Shown in pieces: positions 16,628 to 28,709 of a stretch of DNA of 64,000 bases. The first letter of the stretch is position 1, and the number at the start of each line of letters is the position of its first letter. Source of the stretch: Streptomyces cadmiisoli (GTDB lineage: Bacteria; Actinomycetota; Actinomycetes; Streptomycetales; Streptomycetaceae); assembly GCF_003261055.1 (NCBI RefSeq), contig NZ_CP030073.1:8680001-8744000 (forward strand). Direction: 5' to 3'. A model generated the notes under the pieces. That model ran no database searches. It was given only the letters and a program-made list of their open reading frames with translations, and was not told the origin of the DNA. A program made the translations under genes and the position numbers.

Positions 16628-17110
16628 ATGAGCAGCGAGCGAAGCCTGGACGCGACTGACGCGCAGATCCTGCTGGCGCTGGCCGCCGACCCGCGGGCCA
16701 CGGTGGTCGCCCTGGCCGAGCGGCTGGGGCTGTCGCGGAACACCGTCCACGCCCGGGTGGCCCGGATGGAGAAAACCGGGGCTCTTGGCTCCTTCGAGCG
16801 CCGGATCACCCCGCGGGCGCTCGGCCTGCCTCTGACCGCCTTCGTCACGGCGCGGGTGGACCAGCACCGGCTCGCTGAGGCGGCGGGGGCACTGGCGGAG
16901 ATCCCCGAGGTGGTGGAGGTCTTCGGTCTCAGTGGCGACACCGACCTGCTGGTCCGGGTGGCCGCTGCAGATGCGGAGGACTTGTACCGGGTGGCGGGAC
17001 GGATCCTCGCGGTACCCGGCGTCGAGCGCACCACCACGGCGCTGGCCATGCGGGAACTGGTGCCGCACCGCCTCACACCGGTACTGCGCCGGACCGCGGC
17101 AGGCGGGTAG
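16628..17110 (+). CDS. Lrp/AsnC family transcriptional regulator
   Basis: A 160-residue feast/famine regulator. The N-terminal AsnC helix-turn-helix spans about 8-60 (LDATDAQILLALAADPRATVVALAERLGLSRNTVHARV), followed by the linking strand and the RAM effector-binding domain (about 75-150), which includes EVFGLSGDTDLLVRVAA. Such proteins form octamers and bind amino acids or keto acids. Its divergent position beside a keto-acid-type TPP enzyme suggests it senses a substrate or product of that enzyme. It is probably autoregulated through the palindrome at 16565-16579. Confidence 0.92.
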   Translation: MSSERSLDATDAQILLALAADPRATVVALAERLGLSRNTVHARVARMEKTGALGSFERRITPRALGLPLTAFVTARVDQHRLAEAAGALAEIPEVVEVFGLSGDTDLLVRVAAADAEDLYRVAGRILAVPGVERTTTALAMRELVPHRLTPVLRRTAAGG

Positions 17111-17226
17111 CCGGACGACGGGTCGGCGCAGCCTGAGCAGCGGGGGAGAACATTCATCGCTGGGCAGGGGATGCTCCGGCTGCTGCTGACGTGCCCGACA
17201 GTCACACCGCACCACCCGTAATCCCC

Positions 17227-17265
17227 GGCCCCGGGGCGCCCGCCACCCAGTGCGGCCCCGGGGCC
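17227..17265 (+). terminator. GC-rich hairpin after the Lrp gene
   Basis: Arms 17227-17237 and 17255-17265 pair over 11 bp around a 17-base loop. The rest of 17111-17552 holds no recognisable gene; an AT-richer stretch at 17335-17400 may carry the promoter of the next gene. Confidence 0.5.
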
Positions 17266-17552
17266 GACCCATGTCCGCTTCCCGACGATCAGCTTCGGCC
17301 CAACGCCCCCGCTCGGCAGAAAATGCCCTGTTCAGGATTGAACAACTGAGGTAACCGTCACACAGCACTAATGATTGATGCACTTCAATCATCTGTTAGG
17401 TTCAATGCACGACGGCAAGGAGCCGCAGCGGTGAACCACCACCGCAGGGCGACTCCCCGGACGGCCGGGCGAACACCACGCCCGACGAACGGACTTCACC
17501 CCCCAGAGCCGTCGTTCCCCGCCCATCGGCGGGCGCAGAAGGAGACAGAGAC

Positions 17553-18008
17553 ATGAACAAGCTGATTCGACTCATCGCCACCGCCACCACCTCGGCAGCA
17601 GTGGCCGGGGCCGCCCTCGTCGGAACGGCCGGCGCCGCGTCCGCGGCCTCGCTGCCCACCTCCTCGGAGCAGCGGACCACCACCGTCGCCACCACCGACC
17701 GCCACGACCGCGACGCCCAGCGCTACGACCGCGACAGCGAGCGCTACGACCGCGACGTGAAGCGTCACGACCGGGACGACCGGAACGACCGGTGGCGCTG
17801 GAACGACCGATGGGACCGCGGACACGACGGCTACTGGTACTGGAGCGACCGCGACCGCCACCACTACCGCTACGACGGCCACCGCTACTTCCGCTGGATC
17901 GAGGGCAAGTGGATCGTCATCGTCCTCAAGGACCACCGGCACGACGTCCACACTTGGAACCTCGACCGCATCGCCGACGGCCAGAAGCACAACAGCCACC
18001 AGGCCTGA
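17553..18008 (+). CDS. Secreted Asp/Arg/His-rich repeat protein
   Basis: A 151-residue exported protein of unknown function. The signal peptide covers residues 1-32 (MNKLIRL, hydrophobic, AGAASA). The mature part opens with near-tandem charged heptads, DRHDRDAQRYDRDSERYDRD, and carries on with R/D/H/W-rich sequence (WRWNDRWDRG, YWYWSDRDRHHYRYDGHRY) before a short hydrophobic strand WIVIVLK. Alternating acidic and basic residues with many His and Tyr suggest a wall- or metal-associated protein, but I do not recognise the family. AGGAG lies ten bases before the ATG. It appears to have its own promoter. Confidence 0.75.
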   Translation: MNKLIRLIATATTSAAVAGAALVGTAGAASAASLPTSSEQRTTTVATTDRHDRDAQRYDRDSERYDRDVKRHDRDDRNDRWRWNDRWDRGHDGYWYWSDRDRHHYRYDGHRYFRWIEGKWIVIVLKDHRHDVHTWNLDRIADGQKHNSHQA

Positions 18009-18158
18009 AACGGCATCCGGGCCGCATCGCCCGACAACCACGCCGGTGTCACCCCGCCGCGACCGCAACCGCGACGCCAGTGCGACGTCCACGTGACGCC
18101 GGCGCGCGGCCGGGAGCGCGGCGTCACCGATGCCGACGAGCACAATCCGGAGTCCATC

Positions 18159-18341
18159 ATGCTCAAGACCACCGTATTCACCGCCATCCACCGCGTGAGG
18201 TCCACCGCGGGATCCCCCGACGCCGGACGCCACCGCGGCCGGCCCGCCGAGGAGGGCCTGACCGCCCTTCACCTTCCCGGACACGGCAAACACCGCCGCA
18301 CACCGGTCACGGAACCGTCCGTGAGCACCGCGAAGATCTGA
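18159..18341 (+). CDS. Possible small protein (60 residues)
   Basis: A small open frame starting at an ATG with GGAG six bases upstream and ending 18 bases before the very long hairpin at 18360. The product is basic (MLKTTVFTAIHRVRSTAG) with no recognised domain. Support is only the ribosome binding site and the terminator placement, so it may be spurious. Confidence 0.3.
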   Translation: MLKTTVFTAIHRVRSTAGSPDAGRHRGRPAEEGLTALHLPGHGKHRRTPVTEPSVSTAKI

Positions 18342-18359
18342 CCGCACGACGGCAGAAAC

Positions 18360-18420
18360 ACAGTGCAGAGCGCTGAGTGCCGGGCCCCACAAAGGCCCGG
18401 CACTCAGCGCTCTGCACTGT
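18360..18420. terminator. Exceptionally long perfect hairpin
   Basis: Arms of 27 bp (18360-18386 and 18394-18420) pair without mismatch around the 7-base loop CCACAAA. It lies between the plus-strand small frames and the minus-strand MarR gene at 18630, so it probably terminates from both sides. The remaining bases to 18629 show no gene. Confidence 0.85.
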
Positions 18421-18629
18421 CCGCTCCACCGCACACCCAGCCGACATGAACAGTCGGCTGCGGTGCAGGGGTCTGTGGTGGTGAGGTCAGGGCTCAAGGG
18501 CCGCCGCATCACGGCGATGAACTTCGGGGTGCGCGTGACGGCTCCGCCGAGGAGTGGGGTCTGTACCCGTGTCGGTGTGCCGGCGTACCGGGCCGACTGA
18601 CTTCGTGACGTAGCGAGAAATCCCGGCCG

Positions 18630-19103
18630 CTACTCGGAGCAGGCCTCGTCGCTGGGCGAGGTTCGGATGCGGGCCAGCAGTTCGCGCAGCACGGTGATCT
18701 CTTCCTGGGAGAGGCCACCGAAGAGGCTCCGCTCGACGTCGCTGACGGCCTCGCGGGCCTTCGCCAGAACATCACGTCCCTTGTCGGTGATGTCCACGAT
18801 GTGCCGGCGCCGGTCGGACGGATCCCGGCGGCGCTCCACGAGTTGGGACGATTCCAGCTCGTTGAGGATGCCGACCACGACGCTGGCGTCGATCTGAAGC
18901 TTGGCGGCGAGTGCCTGCTGGGCCACGGCGCCGGACTGGCCGAGCAGCATCAGAGTCATGCCTTGCCGGGGCCCCAGTCCGCACTCGGTGAACGCTCGGC
19001 GCACTTGGTCGTTCGAGCTGGCGCCGTGTCGAGCCAGCAGAAACCCGAGCCGGTTCAGAGGGTCGGTTTCGGCTTCGCCGATCACGTTCACGTCTAGACT
19101 CAC
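18630..19103 (-). CDS. MarR family transcriptional regulator
   Basis: A 157-residue winged-helix regulator. The DNA-binding part spans about 55-115: AVAQQALAAKLQIDASVVVGILNELESSQLVERRRDPSDRRRHIVDIT, with the beta-wing DRRRH typical of MarR. Helices at both ends form the dimer interface. It starts at a GTG with no ribosome binding site; a -10 box TAATAT lies six bases upstream, which indicates a leaderless transcript. The neighbour downstream is the S8 protease on the same strand, but that gene is far away and has its own signals. The ligand is unknown. Confidence 0.88.
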   Translation of the reverse strand: MSLDVNVIGEAETDPLNRLGFLLARHGASSNDQVRRAFTECGLGPRQGMTLMLLGQSGAVAQQALAAKLQIDASVVVGILNELESSQLVERRRDPSDRRRHIVDITDKGRDVLAKAREAVSDVERSLFGGLSQEEITVLRELLARIRTSPSDEACSE

Positions 19104-19140
19104 GCAAAAATATTATCAAACCGAAAACTATTTCGCCATG
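19104..19140 (-). promoter_or_regulatory. Promoter of the MarR gene, probably leaderless
   Basis: An AT-rich island. On the minus strand TAATAT (19110-19115) ends six bases before the GTG start codon, so transcription should begin at or next to that codon. A weak -35 (TGGCGA) lies 17 bases further upstream. Confidence 0.5.
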
Positions 19141-19383
19141 TGGATTGTTGATGACGCTCGACCGGTGGCGCGCCATCGGGTTCCCGGAGAAACGAGGGCC
19201 ACGCGCTGCACTGGGGAGCGGCCGTGAAGCCGCACCGCAGCCACGGCACTCCCCACCTACCTGTCGAGCCCTGAGCGCCCGCGCCCGGACCGGTACGTGG
19301 TCTCGCGGACGGCGCACCAGCACCGGCTCGGCTCGGCTCGGACCAGTCCGGCGCGGGCCGCGGGTGCCCGGCTCATCGGGGCC

Positions 19384-19414
19384 GTGCGGGCCACGCCGAC
19401 GACGCGGCCCGCAC
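19384..19414 (-). terminator. Hairpin after the S8 protease gene
   Basis: Perfect 9-bp arms (19384-19392 and 19406-19414), 10 bases past the stop codon of the minus-strand protease gene. No gene is evident between here and the MarR promoter. Confidence 0.6.
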
Positions 19415-19423
19415 GTGAACGAC

Positions 19424-23152
<3,729 letters not shown>

Positions 23153-23708
23153 GAGCGTTCCTTGCTGCAAGGGAAGGGCAGGCCGTCACATCACGGACGG
23201 GCACGGCCCACTGGAGGGATGTGAGACTTTCCCACGCCGATAGCGCTGCTTGGAAGACCTTCTCAGCGCTAGATCGTCGGTGCTATCGTGCACTGCAACA
23301 TGTGATGCGGCGTCATCGCCGACGCGCGCAAGCGGCGATACTCGCGGCGAGACGTTCGGTCGGGGCCCATGATGTGCCCGGCCCACCTCGACGAACGCCC
23401 GCAGCATCGCCGTGCCTCGCTGATTCGCGGCCGCGGACGTGGAACCCAAGCGCGTCAGGGACGAGGTGCCGCACATGGGCGACGCTCAGCATTGTGAGGT
23501 CGAGGGGCAGCCAGTCAGCCCTGGCCCCAGGTCGGCAGCACGATGACAGGGGCGGTGTGGAGGACGGACCGGTTGGTGACGACCCGTCTCTTCGTCGTAG
23601 CGAGCGCGCGACCGACCATGCGCGCATGTGCTCGTCGCACTCCATGCAACGTCGTGGGGGCTGAGTAGAGTCGTCCTGTGCCGCGGGAGCATGCACTCAC
23701 CGGGGTCC
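23153..23708. other. Intergenic region, no gene supported
   Basis: About 550 bases upstream of the S8 protease. Frames are open on both strands without recognisable products. It should contain the protease promoter; I could not place it. Confidence 0.35.
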
Positions 23709-23960
23709 ATGGCCACCATCCGTGACGCTGAGAGCGCGTCACGCTTCATCGAGTGGTTCGCTCAGAGCTGGCTGAGCATGCTGGAGGAGAACGACAGGTG
23801 GCCCGCTGAAGAGATCACCAGGGCCGAATACAACCTCGGCCTGTGCTTGCCGAGCGCGCTGGCGTCCTGCCACCGGCTGCTGGGACGGCGCAGAGACCTC
23901 ACCAGCGGCAAGGATCAGCTCCTGCGTCCCGATCAACTGCGGGTTGACGATGACATGCTG
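23709..23960 (+). pseudogene. SMI1/KNR4-family N-terminal fragment
   Basis: From the ATG at 23709 the product reads like the start of an SMI1/KNR4 (SUKH) protein: FIEWFAQSWLSMLEEND, then PAEEITRAEYNLGLCLPSAL, then a helix and DLTSGKDQLLRPDQLRVDDD. These are the conserved helix and strand order of SUKH immunity-type proteins. After about 84 residues similarity stops and the frame runs out of register across the next gene. The missing half and abrupt join suggest a deletion. SUKH proteins commonly neutralise toxins or serve as scaffolds; no toxin gene was seen nearby. Confidence 0.6.
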
Positions 23961-24018
23961 GCAGGCCTGTGCAGTCTGTGTCGGCTTCGATGTCAGTGGT
24001 GGATGGGATGCTGCCAGC

Positions 24019-24417
24019 GTGATCCCTTGGAACCTGCTCGATCTCGACAAGGCCCTGCGAGCCTGCTGGGCCGCGGACACGTGCTCGCCCGACGATCAGG
24101 CCGACTGGCAGCCAGGCAACCCGGCTTGGGGGCACTGCGACATCACGGCCTTGATCGTCAACGACCTCTTCGGCGGTGATCTCATGGTCGGTGAAGTGCA
24201 CCTCGACGGGGCCCAGCGCGGTTTCCACTGGTGGAACCGGCTGCCCAGCGGGGTGGAACTCGATCTGACGCGCGAGCAGTTCCAGCGAGGTCAGACCGTC
24301 ACCGCTGCCCGTGTCGTGGAGCGCCCGCCGGGCCCTCTGCCCCGCCGTTGGGAGGAGTACCTTCTGCTGCGTGAGCGGGTCATCAAGCACCTCGGTCATC
24401 TTCCGAAGCCCGTTTGA
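24019..24417 (+). CDS. YunG-like protein
   Basis: A 132-residue protein with the features of the small YunG family: LDKALRACWAADTCSPDD, then NPAWGHCDITALIVNDLFGGD (an invariant-looking GxCxxTA-type helix), then a strand with HWWNRLPSGVELDLTREQF. The conserved Cys, His and Asp suggest an NlpC/papain-like fold, but the function of the family is not known. The start is uncertain: the GTG at 24019 gives a normal length, while an ATG at 23944 adds 25 unlikely residues. It directly follows the SMI1/KNR4 fragment; a deletion may have joined them. Confidence 0.65.
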   Translation: MIPWNLLDLDKALRACWAADTCSPDDQADWQPGNPAWGHCDITALIVNDLFGGDLMVGEVHLDGAQRGFHWWNRLPSGVELDLTREQFQRGQTVTAARVVERPPGPLPRRWEEYLLLRERVIKHLGHLPKPV

Positions 24418-24683
24418 AGAGGCCGCGATCAGCTGGCCGAGGCCAGGGAGACGACATCCTCTGGGCGGGTGGCCCGGGTCAGCCGCAGTCGGCCGGTGCC
24501 CTGCCGCACACCGACCACGAAGCGCCCACGACCGACAGTACTGCTGCGCCGATGGCCGGCGGATCGGCCGAAACGGGCTTACCCGAGGTGTGACTCGTCC
24601 GGGCTAACACTGATGGTGGAGGTCGGATGGAGCCTCCACGCTTACGGAGGGGGTCGACGCCTTCACGTAGGGAATTCGCAGAC

Positions 24684-25838
24684 ATGGGAGTATCACATAG
24701 CGTGCCCAAGACACGCCGCCTGCGCCGTGTCGCCGTGGCCGCACTCCTGACCGCATCAGCCACGACGTTGAGTGCCTGTGGTGACGTCCGGAACGGCGCC
24801 GTCACGGAGACGGGCCGTGATGTGGCGGCGCCGGCCAAGGAGGCGAAGTATGTGCCGTGCGGCAATCCGCCGCAGGAGCTGGAGAAGATCGACCAGGCCT
24901 TCCTGAACCAGCTCGCAGCCGCCGGTGGCCCGCCGCTGTACGACCTGTCGTACCAGGCCGCGCGCAACGTGCTCAACAAGCTGCAGGCAGGCCCGGTGCC
25001 GATGCTGCCCGCTGAGATCAGTCGGCGCACCGTGCCGGGCGGGCCGACCGGCCCTGTCAATGTGCACATCGTGCGCCCTGAAGGCGTCAAGGGAAAGCTG
25101 CCCGGCATTGTCTACATCCACGGCGGCGGCTGGGTCCTCGGCAACTTCAAGACCCATGAGCGCCTCGTACGGGCACTTGCCAACGGGGCCCGCGCCGAAG
25201 TCGTGTTCGTGGACTACACCCCCTCACCCGAGGCACAGTTCCCGGTGCCGATCGAGCAGGCCTACACCGTCGCCAAGTGGGTCAGCGAGCACGGAGGCGA
25301 AATCGGCCTGGACTCCAGCCGGCTGGCTGTAGTCGGAGACTCCGTCGGTGGTGACATGACTGCCGCAGTCACACTCATGGCGAAGCAGCGAGGCGGCCCG
25401 AAGTTCCGCCAACAGGTCATGCTCTACCCGGTCACGGACGCCGATTTCGACACCGCGTCTTACCACCGCTACGCCGAAAACTGCTGGCTCTCCCGTCCCG
25501 CCATGAAGTGGTACTGGGACGCGTACGCTCCACGCGTCGCCGACCGCAACAACCCACTGGCCTCGCCGTTGAAGGCAACGGTCGACCAACTGCGCGGTCT
25601 CCCGCCGGCCCTGGTGATCACCGACTCCGACGTGCTCAAGGACGCGGCCGATGCCTACGCCTCCAAGTTGAAGTCGGCCGGCGTCCCGGTGACGACATCG
25701 CATTACAGCGGTGTCACCCACGACTTCATGATGCTCAACGCGCTGCGTGACACCCAGGCCAACAAGGACGCCGTCGCTCGCACCACTGCGACCCTCCGCG
25801 ACGCTCTCTACGCGACGACCCCGGTCGGGGGCAAGTAG
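24684..25838 (+). CDS. HSL-family alpha/beta hydrolase, lipoprotein
   Basis: A 384-residue esterase. Residues 1-32 form a lipoprotein signal ending LSAC with Cys32, so it is probably anchored outside the membrane. The hydrolase has the hormone-sensitive-lipase oxyanion motif IHGGGW (about 146), the nucleophile elbow GDSVGG (Ser about 220), Asp in ITDSDVLKD and His in GVTHDF. It should hydrolyse short acyl esters or acetylated compounds; the substrate is unknown. The start is the ATG at 24684 with AGGGA upstream; a GTG at 24702 would also keep the signal. It is monocistronic, ending at a strong hairpin. Confidence 0.85.
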   Translation: MGVSHSVPKTRRLRRVAVAALLTASATTLSACGDVRNGAVTETGRDVAAPAKEAKYVPCGNPPQELEKIDQAFLNQLAAAGGPPLYDLSYQAARNVLNKLQAGPVPMLPAEISRRTVPGGPTGPVNVHIVRPEGVKGKLPGIVYIHGGGWVLGNFKTHERLVRALANGARAEVVFVDYTPSPEAQFPVPIEQAYTVAKWVSEHGGEIGLDSSRLAVVGDSVGGDMTAAVTLMAKQRGGPKFRQQVMLYPVTDADFDTASYHRYAENCWLSRPAMKWYWDAYAPRVADRNNPLASPLKATVDQLRGLPPALVITDSDVLKDAADAYASKLKSAGVPVTTSHYSGVTHDFMMLNALRDTQANKDAVARTTATLRDALYATTPVGGK

Positions 25839-25950
25839 CAGCGAGAGCCGCGGTCCACGTGGAGGCGCCGGAACCCCGAGCCGTGGCGAGGCGACCAAGC
25901 GGTCGCCGTCCAACGGCTGGGGGAGCGCCACAACAGTGGAAGCCGCCGAG

Positions 25951-26000
25951 TGGAGAAGCACCGCCACCATCCTGCCGAGGTTGGTGGCGGTGCTTCTCCA
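25951..26000. terminator. Long perfect hairpin terminator
   Basis: Perfect 19-bp arms (25951-25969 and 25982-26000) around a 12-base loop, downstream of the esterase gene and between convergent genes. Confidence 0.8.
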
Positions 26001-26146
26001 GGGCGGCTTGAGGAAGATCGCAGGTCGGGTGTTTGCAGGTCGGGCGGTGTCTCGTTCATGTCGAAGGCCGGCACGAGGGTCGTCCGGGGCGCTGCTGTGC
26101 GTCGTGGGTGCGGCTCGTGTGGATATGCGTCTGCGAGTAGTGGTTC

Positions 26147-26187
26147 GGCGGGCGGCGCGGTCGGCACGGCTTCACGCCGCCCGCCGG
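26147..26187 (-). terminator. Hairpin after the gentisate dioxygenase gene
   Basis: Perfect 12-bp arms (26147-26158 and 26176-26187), six bases past the stop codon of the minus-strand operon. Confidence 0.7.
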
Positions 26188-26192
26188 GCTGG

Positions 26193-27239
26193 TCAGAGCA
26201 GCTCTTCGCGGTACAGACCGAGGGCCCGAACGACTGGTTCGTTGGAATAGGCGAACAGGACCGCGTCGGCGGAGGCGTCGACGAGATGCTGGTAGGACGC
26301 CCACGAGGGCACCACGAAGACGTCCTTGTCGCCCCAGGCGAATTCCTCGCCATTGATCACGGTCCGGCCCTGGCCCCGCACGACGTGCAGGATGGTCGCG
26401 GCGGTGTGCCGCCGGGCGGCGCCTTGGAAACCGGGCACGAGCCGCTGCACCCGGCAGGACATCGTCGGCATGACCGGGCCGCCGGTCCACGGGTTGGTGT
26501 ACTCCAGGGAGATGCCGTCCACTTCGCTGCCGGTGGCGTGGTCGGCGATGGCCGCGAAGGCGCGCTCGGTCTCTGTCCAGGGGTACTTGCCGACCGGCGA
26601 GGCGAGCGTCGCCTGCTGGGTCCAGGTCGGGTTGAGGCGGCCGTGGATGTACTGCTTCGAGGACAGGTCGTCGGCGGTCGTCCTCTTTTGCGCCGCTTCC
26701 GGGTGCAGCTCGAAGAACGCGGTGTCGAGCGAGTTGACCAGAGGGAAGTCCAGGCCGTCCAGCCAGGTCATCGGCCCGTCGCCCTCGTGGTAGTGGTCAT
26801 GCCATTCCCAGCCCGGGGTCAGCAGTAGGTCGCCTGGGCTCATGTGCACACGTTCGCCGGCCACGGTGGTGTACGCGCCGGAGCCTTCGATGATGTAGCG
26901 GAAGGCGTTGGACGAGTGGCGGTGGGCCTGCGCCTGTTCGCCGGGCAGGATGATCTGGATGCCGGCGTAGAGGCCGGTGACGGTGGCCGAGGTGTCCCGC
27001 ATGCCGGGGTTGATCAGCATCAGTACGCGTCGCTGGGCCTCTTCGATGGACAGCGCGGTGGCGAAGTGTTCCATCACCGGGCGGAGCTGCTCATAGCTCC
27101 AGTGGAACGGAACGGCGCGCATCGGCGGCTCGGCGGGGAAGAGGTTGCCGAGGTGTCGCCAGAGCGGGCCCACGCTCATCGCGTCCATCTTTTGGTAGGC
27201 GGTGTCGGTCTCGCTACCGGACGTAGGTGTCTGCTTCAT
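26193..27239 (-). CDS. Gentisate 1,2-dioxygenase (bicupin)
   Basis: A 348-residue ring-cleavage dioxygenase that opens gentisate (2,5-dihydroxybenzoate) to maleylpyruvate using Fe(II) and O2 in the cytoplasm. The N-terminal cupin carries the iron-binding pattern QAHRHSSNAFRYIIEGSGAYT and later GWEWHDHYHEGDGPMTWLDGLD; the C-terminal cupin (HTAATILHVVRGQGRTVINGEEF) is the structural partner. Length is normal for the family. Its ATG overlaps the stop codon of the upstream hydroxylase (ATGA), so the two are translationally coupled and the product of one is the substrate of the other. Confidence 0.93.
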   Translation of the reverse strand: MKQTPTSGSETDTAYQKMDAMSVGPLWRHLGNLFPAEPPMRAVPFHWSYEQLRPVMEHFATALSIEEAQRRVLMLINPGMRDTSATVTGLYAGIQIILPGEQAQAHRHSSNAFRYIIEGSGAYTTVAGERVHMSPGDLLLTPGWEWHDHYHEGDGPMTWLDGLDFPLVNSLDTAFFELHPEAAQKRTTADDLSSKQYIHGRLNPTWTQQATLASPVGKYPWTETERAFAAIADHATGSEVDGISLEYTNPWTGGPVMPTMSCRVQRLVPGFQGAARRHTAATILHVVRGQGRTVINGEEFAWGDKDVFVVPSWASYQHLVDASADAVLFAYSNEPVVRALGLYREELL

Positions 27240-28510
27240 GCCGGGATCTCCCTGGTGGTGTGCAGTGCGGTATCCGGGGCCGGATCGCAGTGGGCGGTGT
27301 CCGGCGCCTGAGGTGCGGCGTTGGTGGTGCCTGCGGCGTCGAATCCGTAGAGCCAGTCGACGACGCTGTAGTCGTCCTCGGCCTGGTGGGCTGCAAGAGC
27401 GTCGCGCAGGTGCGCGCCTATGCCGTCGACGTGCAGTACCTCGCCCCAGGCGCGGGCGGTGGTCTGAACGCGGGCAGTGCGCGGTGCGCGCAGTGCTTCG
27501 AACGCGGCGAAGGCGGCTCGGGGGTCGCCGGGATGGGCAGCGACGCGGTCGGCGAGCGCGACGGAGTCCTCGATGGCCTGACAGGCGCCCTGTGCGAGGT
27601 ACTGGAGCATGGGGTGCGCGGCATCTCCGACGAGGGTGATGCCGTCGCGGCTCCAGCCGGTGACGGGCGGGCGGTCGAACAGCGGCCAGCGACGGGAGGA
27701 GTTCATCAGCGCGATGCCGGCCCGGACGTCGGCGCAGGTCGCAGCGAAGGCGGCACGCAGTTGAGCCCCGTGGTCGCCGACGTGCTGGGTGTAGCGGCGA
27801 GTGTCGAACGTGGCGACTTGGTTGCACAGCTCGCCGCGCCGCACCGGGTACTGCACGAGGTGAAGTCCCGGTCCGGCCCAGATGACCATACTGTCCGGCT
27901 CGCGCAGGCCTCCGATACCGGCGAGTTCTTCGATCGGGACGGTTCCCCGATAGGCGACGTAGCCGGAGTCCACCGGCTCCGCGTCGCCGACCAGCAGTCT
28001 CCGCACCCGCGAGCGCAGTCCGTCGGCCCCGACGAGGGCGCCGGTGGAGTGGACACTGCCGTCGGCGCAACGCACCAGGGCCCCTGGATGCTGCGGCTGG
28101 ACCTCCACGACTTCTTTGCCGGGCAGGAGTTCGATCCGGCCGGAGTCCCGGCAGGCGGTGAGCAGTGCGTGGTGCAGGTCGGCGCGGTGGGCGACGAAGT
28201 ATCGGTGGCCGAAGCGCTGCTGGAAGGCGTCGCCGGTCTTGAGCGACACGAGTCGTTCGCCGGACATCGCGTCACGGATCGTGAGGTGGTTCGGGAAGAA
28301 CGCGGTGGCGGTGACGGCGTCGAGGACGCCGAGGCGCTCCAGGACACGAGAGGCGTTCGGCCCGACTTGGAGACCGGCCCCGACCTCGGTGAACTCTGGA
28401 GCCCGTTCCAGTACGCGCACATCGTGGCCGTCCTGGGCGAGGGCGAGCGCGGCAGCCAGTCCACCGATGCCACCGCCGATGACGAGGAACGAAGGCGTGG
28501 TCGATGACAT
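27236..28510 (-). CDS. FAD-dependent 3-hydroxybenzoate 6-hydroxylase
   Basis: A 424-residue class A flavoprotein monooxygenase. It has the dinucleotide motif VIGGGIGGLAAALAL at the N terminus, the DG motif (GALVGADGLRSRVRR) and the FAD ribityl motif GDAAHPMLQYLAQGA near 300. The last form is characteristic of 3-hydroxybenzoate 6-hydroxylases, which para-hydroxylate 3-hydroxybenzoate to gentisate with NADH and O2; a salicylate 5-hydroxylase-type role cannot be excluded. I start at the ATG ending at 28510 with AGGAG upstream; a GTG at 28519 is too close to that site. It is the first gene of the minus-strand operon with gentisate dioxygenase. A MarR-type palindrome lies in its promoter. Confidence 0.9.
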   Translation of the reverse strand: MSSTTPSFLVIGGGIGGLAAALALAQDGHDVRVLERAPEFTEVGAGLQVGPNASRVLERLGVLDAVTATAFFPNHLTIRDAMSGERLVSLKTGDAFQQRFGHRYFVAHRADLHHALLTACRDSGRIELLPGKEVVEVQPQHPGALVRCADGSVHSTGALVGADGLRSRVRRLLVGDAEPVDSGYVAYRGTVPIEELAGIGGLREPDSMVIWAGPGLHLVQYPVRRGELCNQVATFDTRRYTQHVGDHGAQLRAAFAATCADVRAGIALMNSSRRWPLFDRPPVTGWSRDGITLVGDAAHPMLQYLAQGACQAIEDSVALADRVAAHPGDPRAAFAAFEALRAPRTARVQTTARAWGEVLHVDGIGAHLRDALAAHQAEDDYSVVDWLYGFDAAGTTNAAPQAPDTAHCDPAPDTALHTTREIPA

Positions 28511-28540
28511 CAGACCCACGCTCCTGTACGGAGCGAATTA

Positions 28541-28554
28541 ATCAGCATACGGAT
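28541..28554. promoter_or_regulatory. Candidate MarR operator, hydroxylase promoter
   Basis: ATCAGCATACGGAT, an imperfect 5-4-5 palindrome, 31 bases upstream of the hydroxylase start. With flanks it matches the site at 30449-30462 in 17 of 20 positions or better. Confidence 0.65.
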
Positions 28555-28641
28555 GAACTTGGCACGACTTAGACTTTGCTGTCAATGGCCTTGAAACATG
28601 CGGCTTAATGCCTTGACCTCTTCGGCAGTCGCCACCTATCG

Positions 28642-28654
28642 TCCGCATACGGAT
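28642..28654. promoter_or_regulatory. Candidate MarR operator, FAH hydrolase promoter
   Basis: TCCGCATACGGAT contains the perfect palindrome TCCG-CATA-CGGA with the same CATA centre as the other two sites. It lies 56 bases before the FAH-family gene. Confidence 0.6.
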
Positions 28655-28709
28655 TGAATCCAGAACAGGGGCCTTTCCGACCCCGACGACCCCACTGAGG
28701 CAGGCACAC

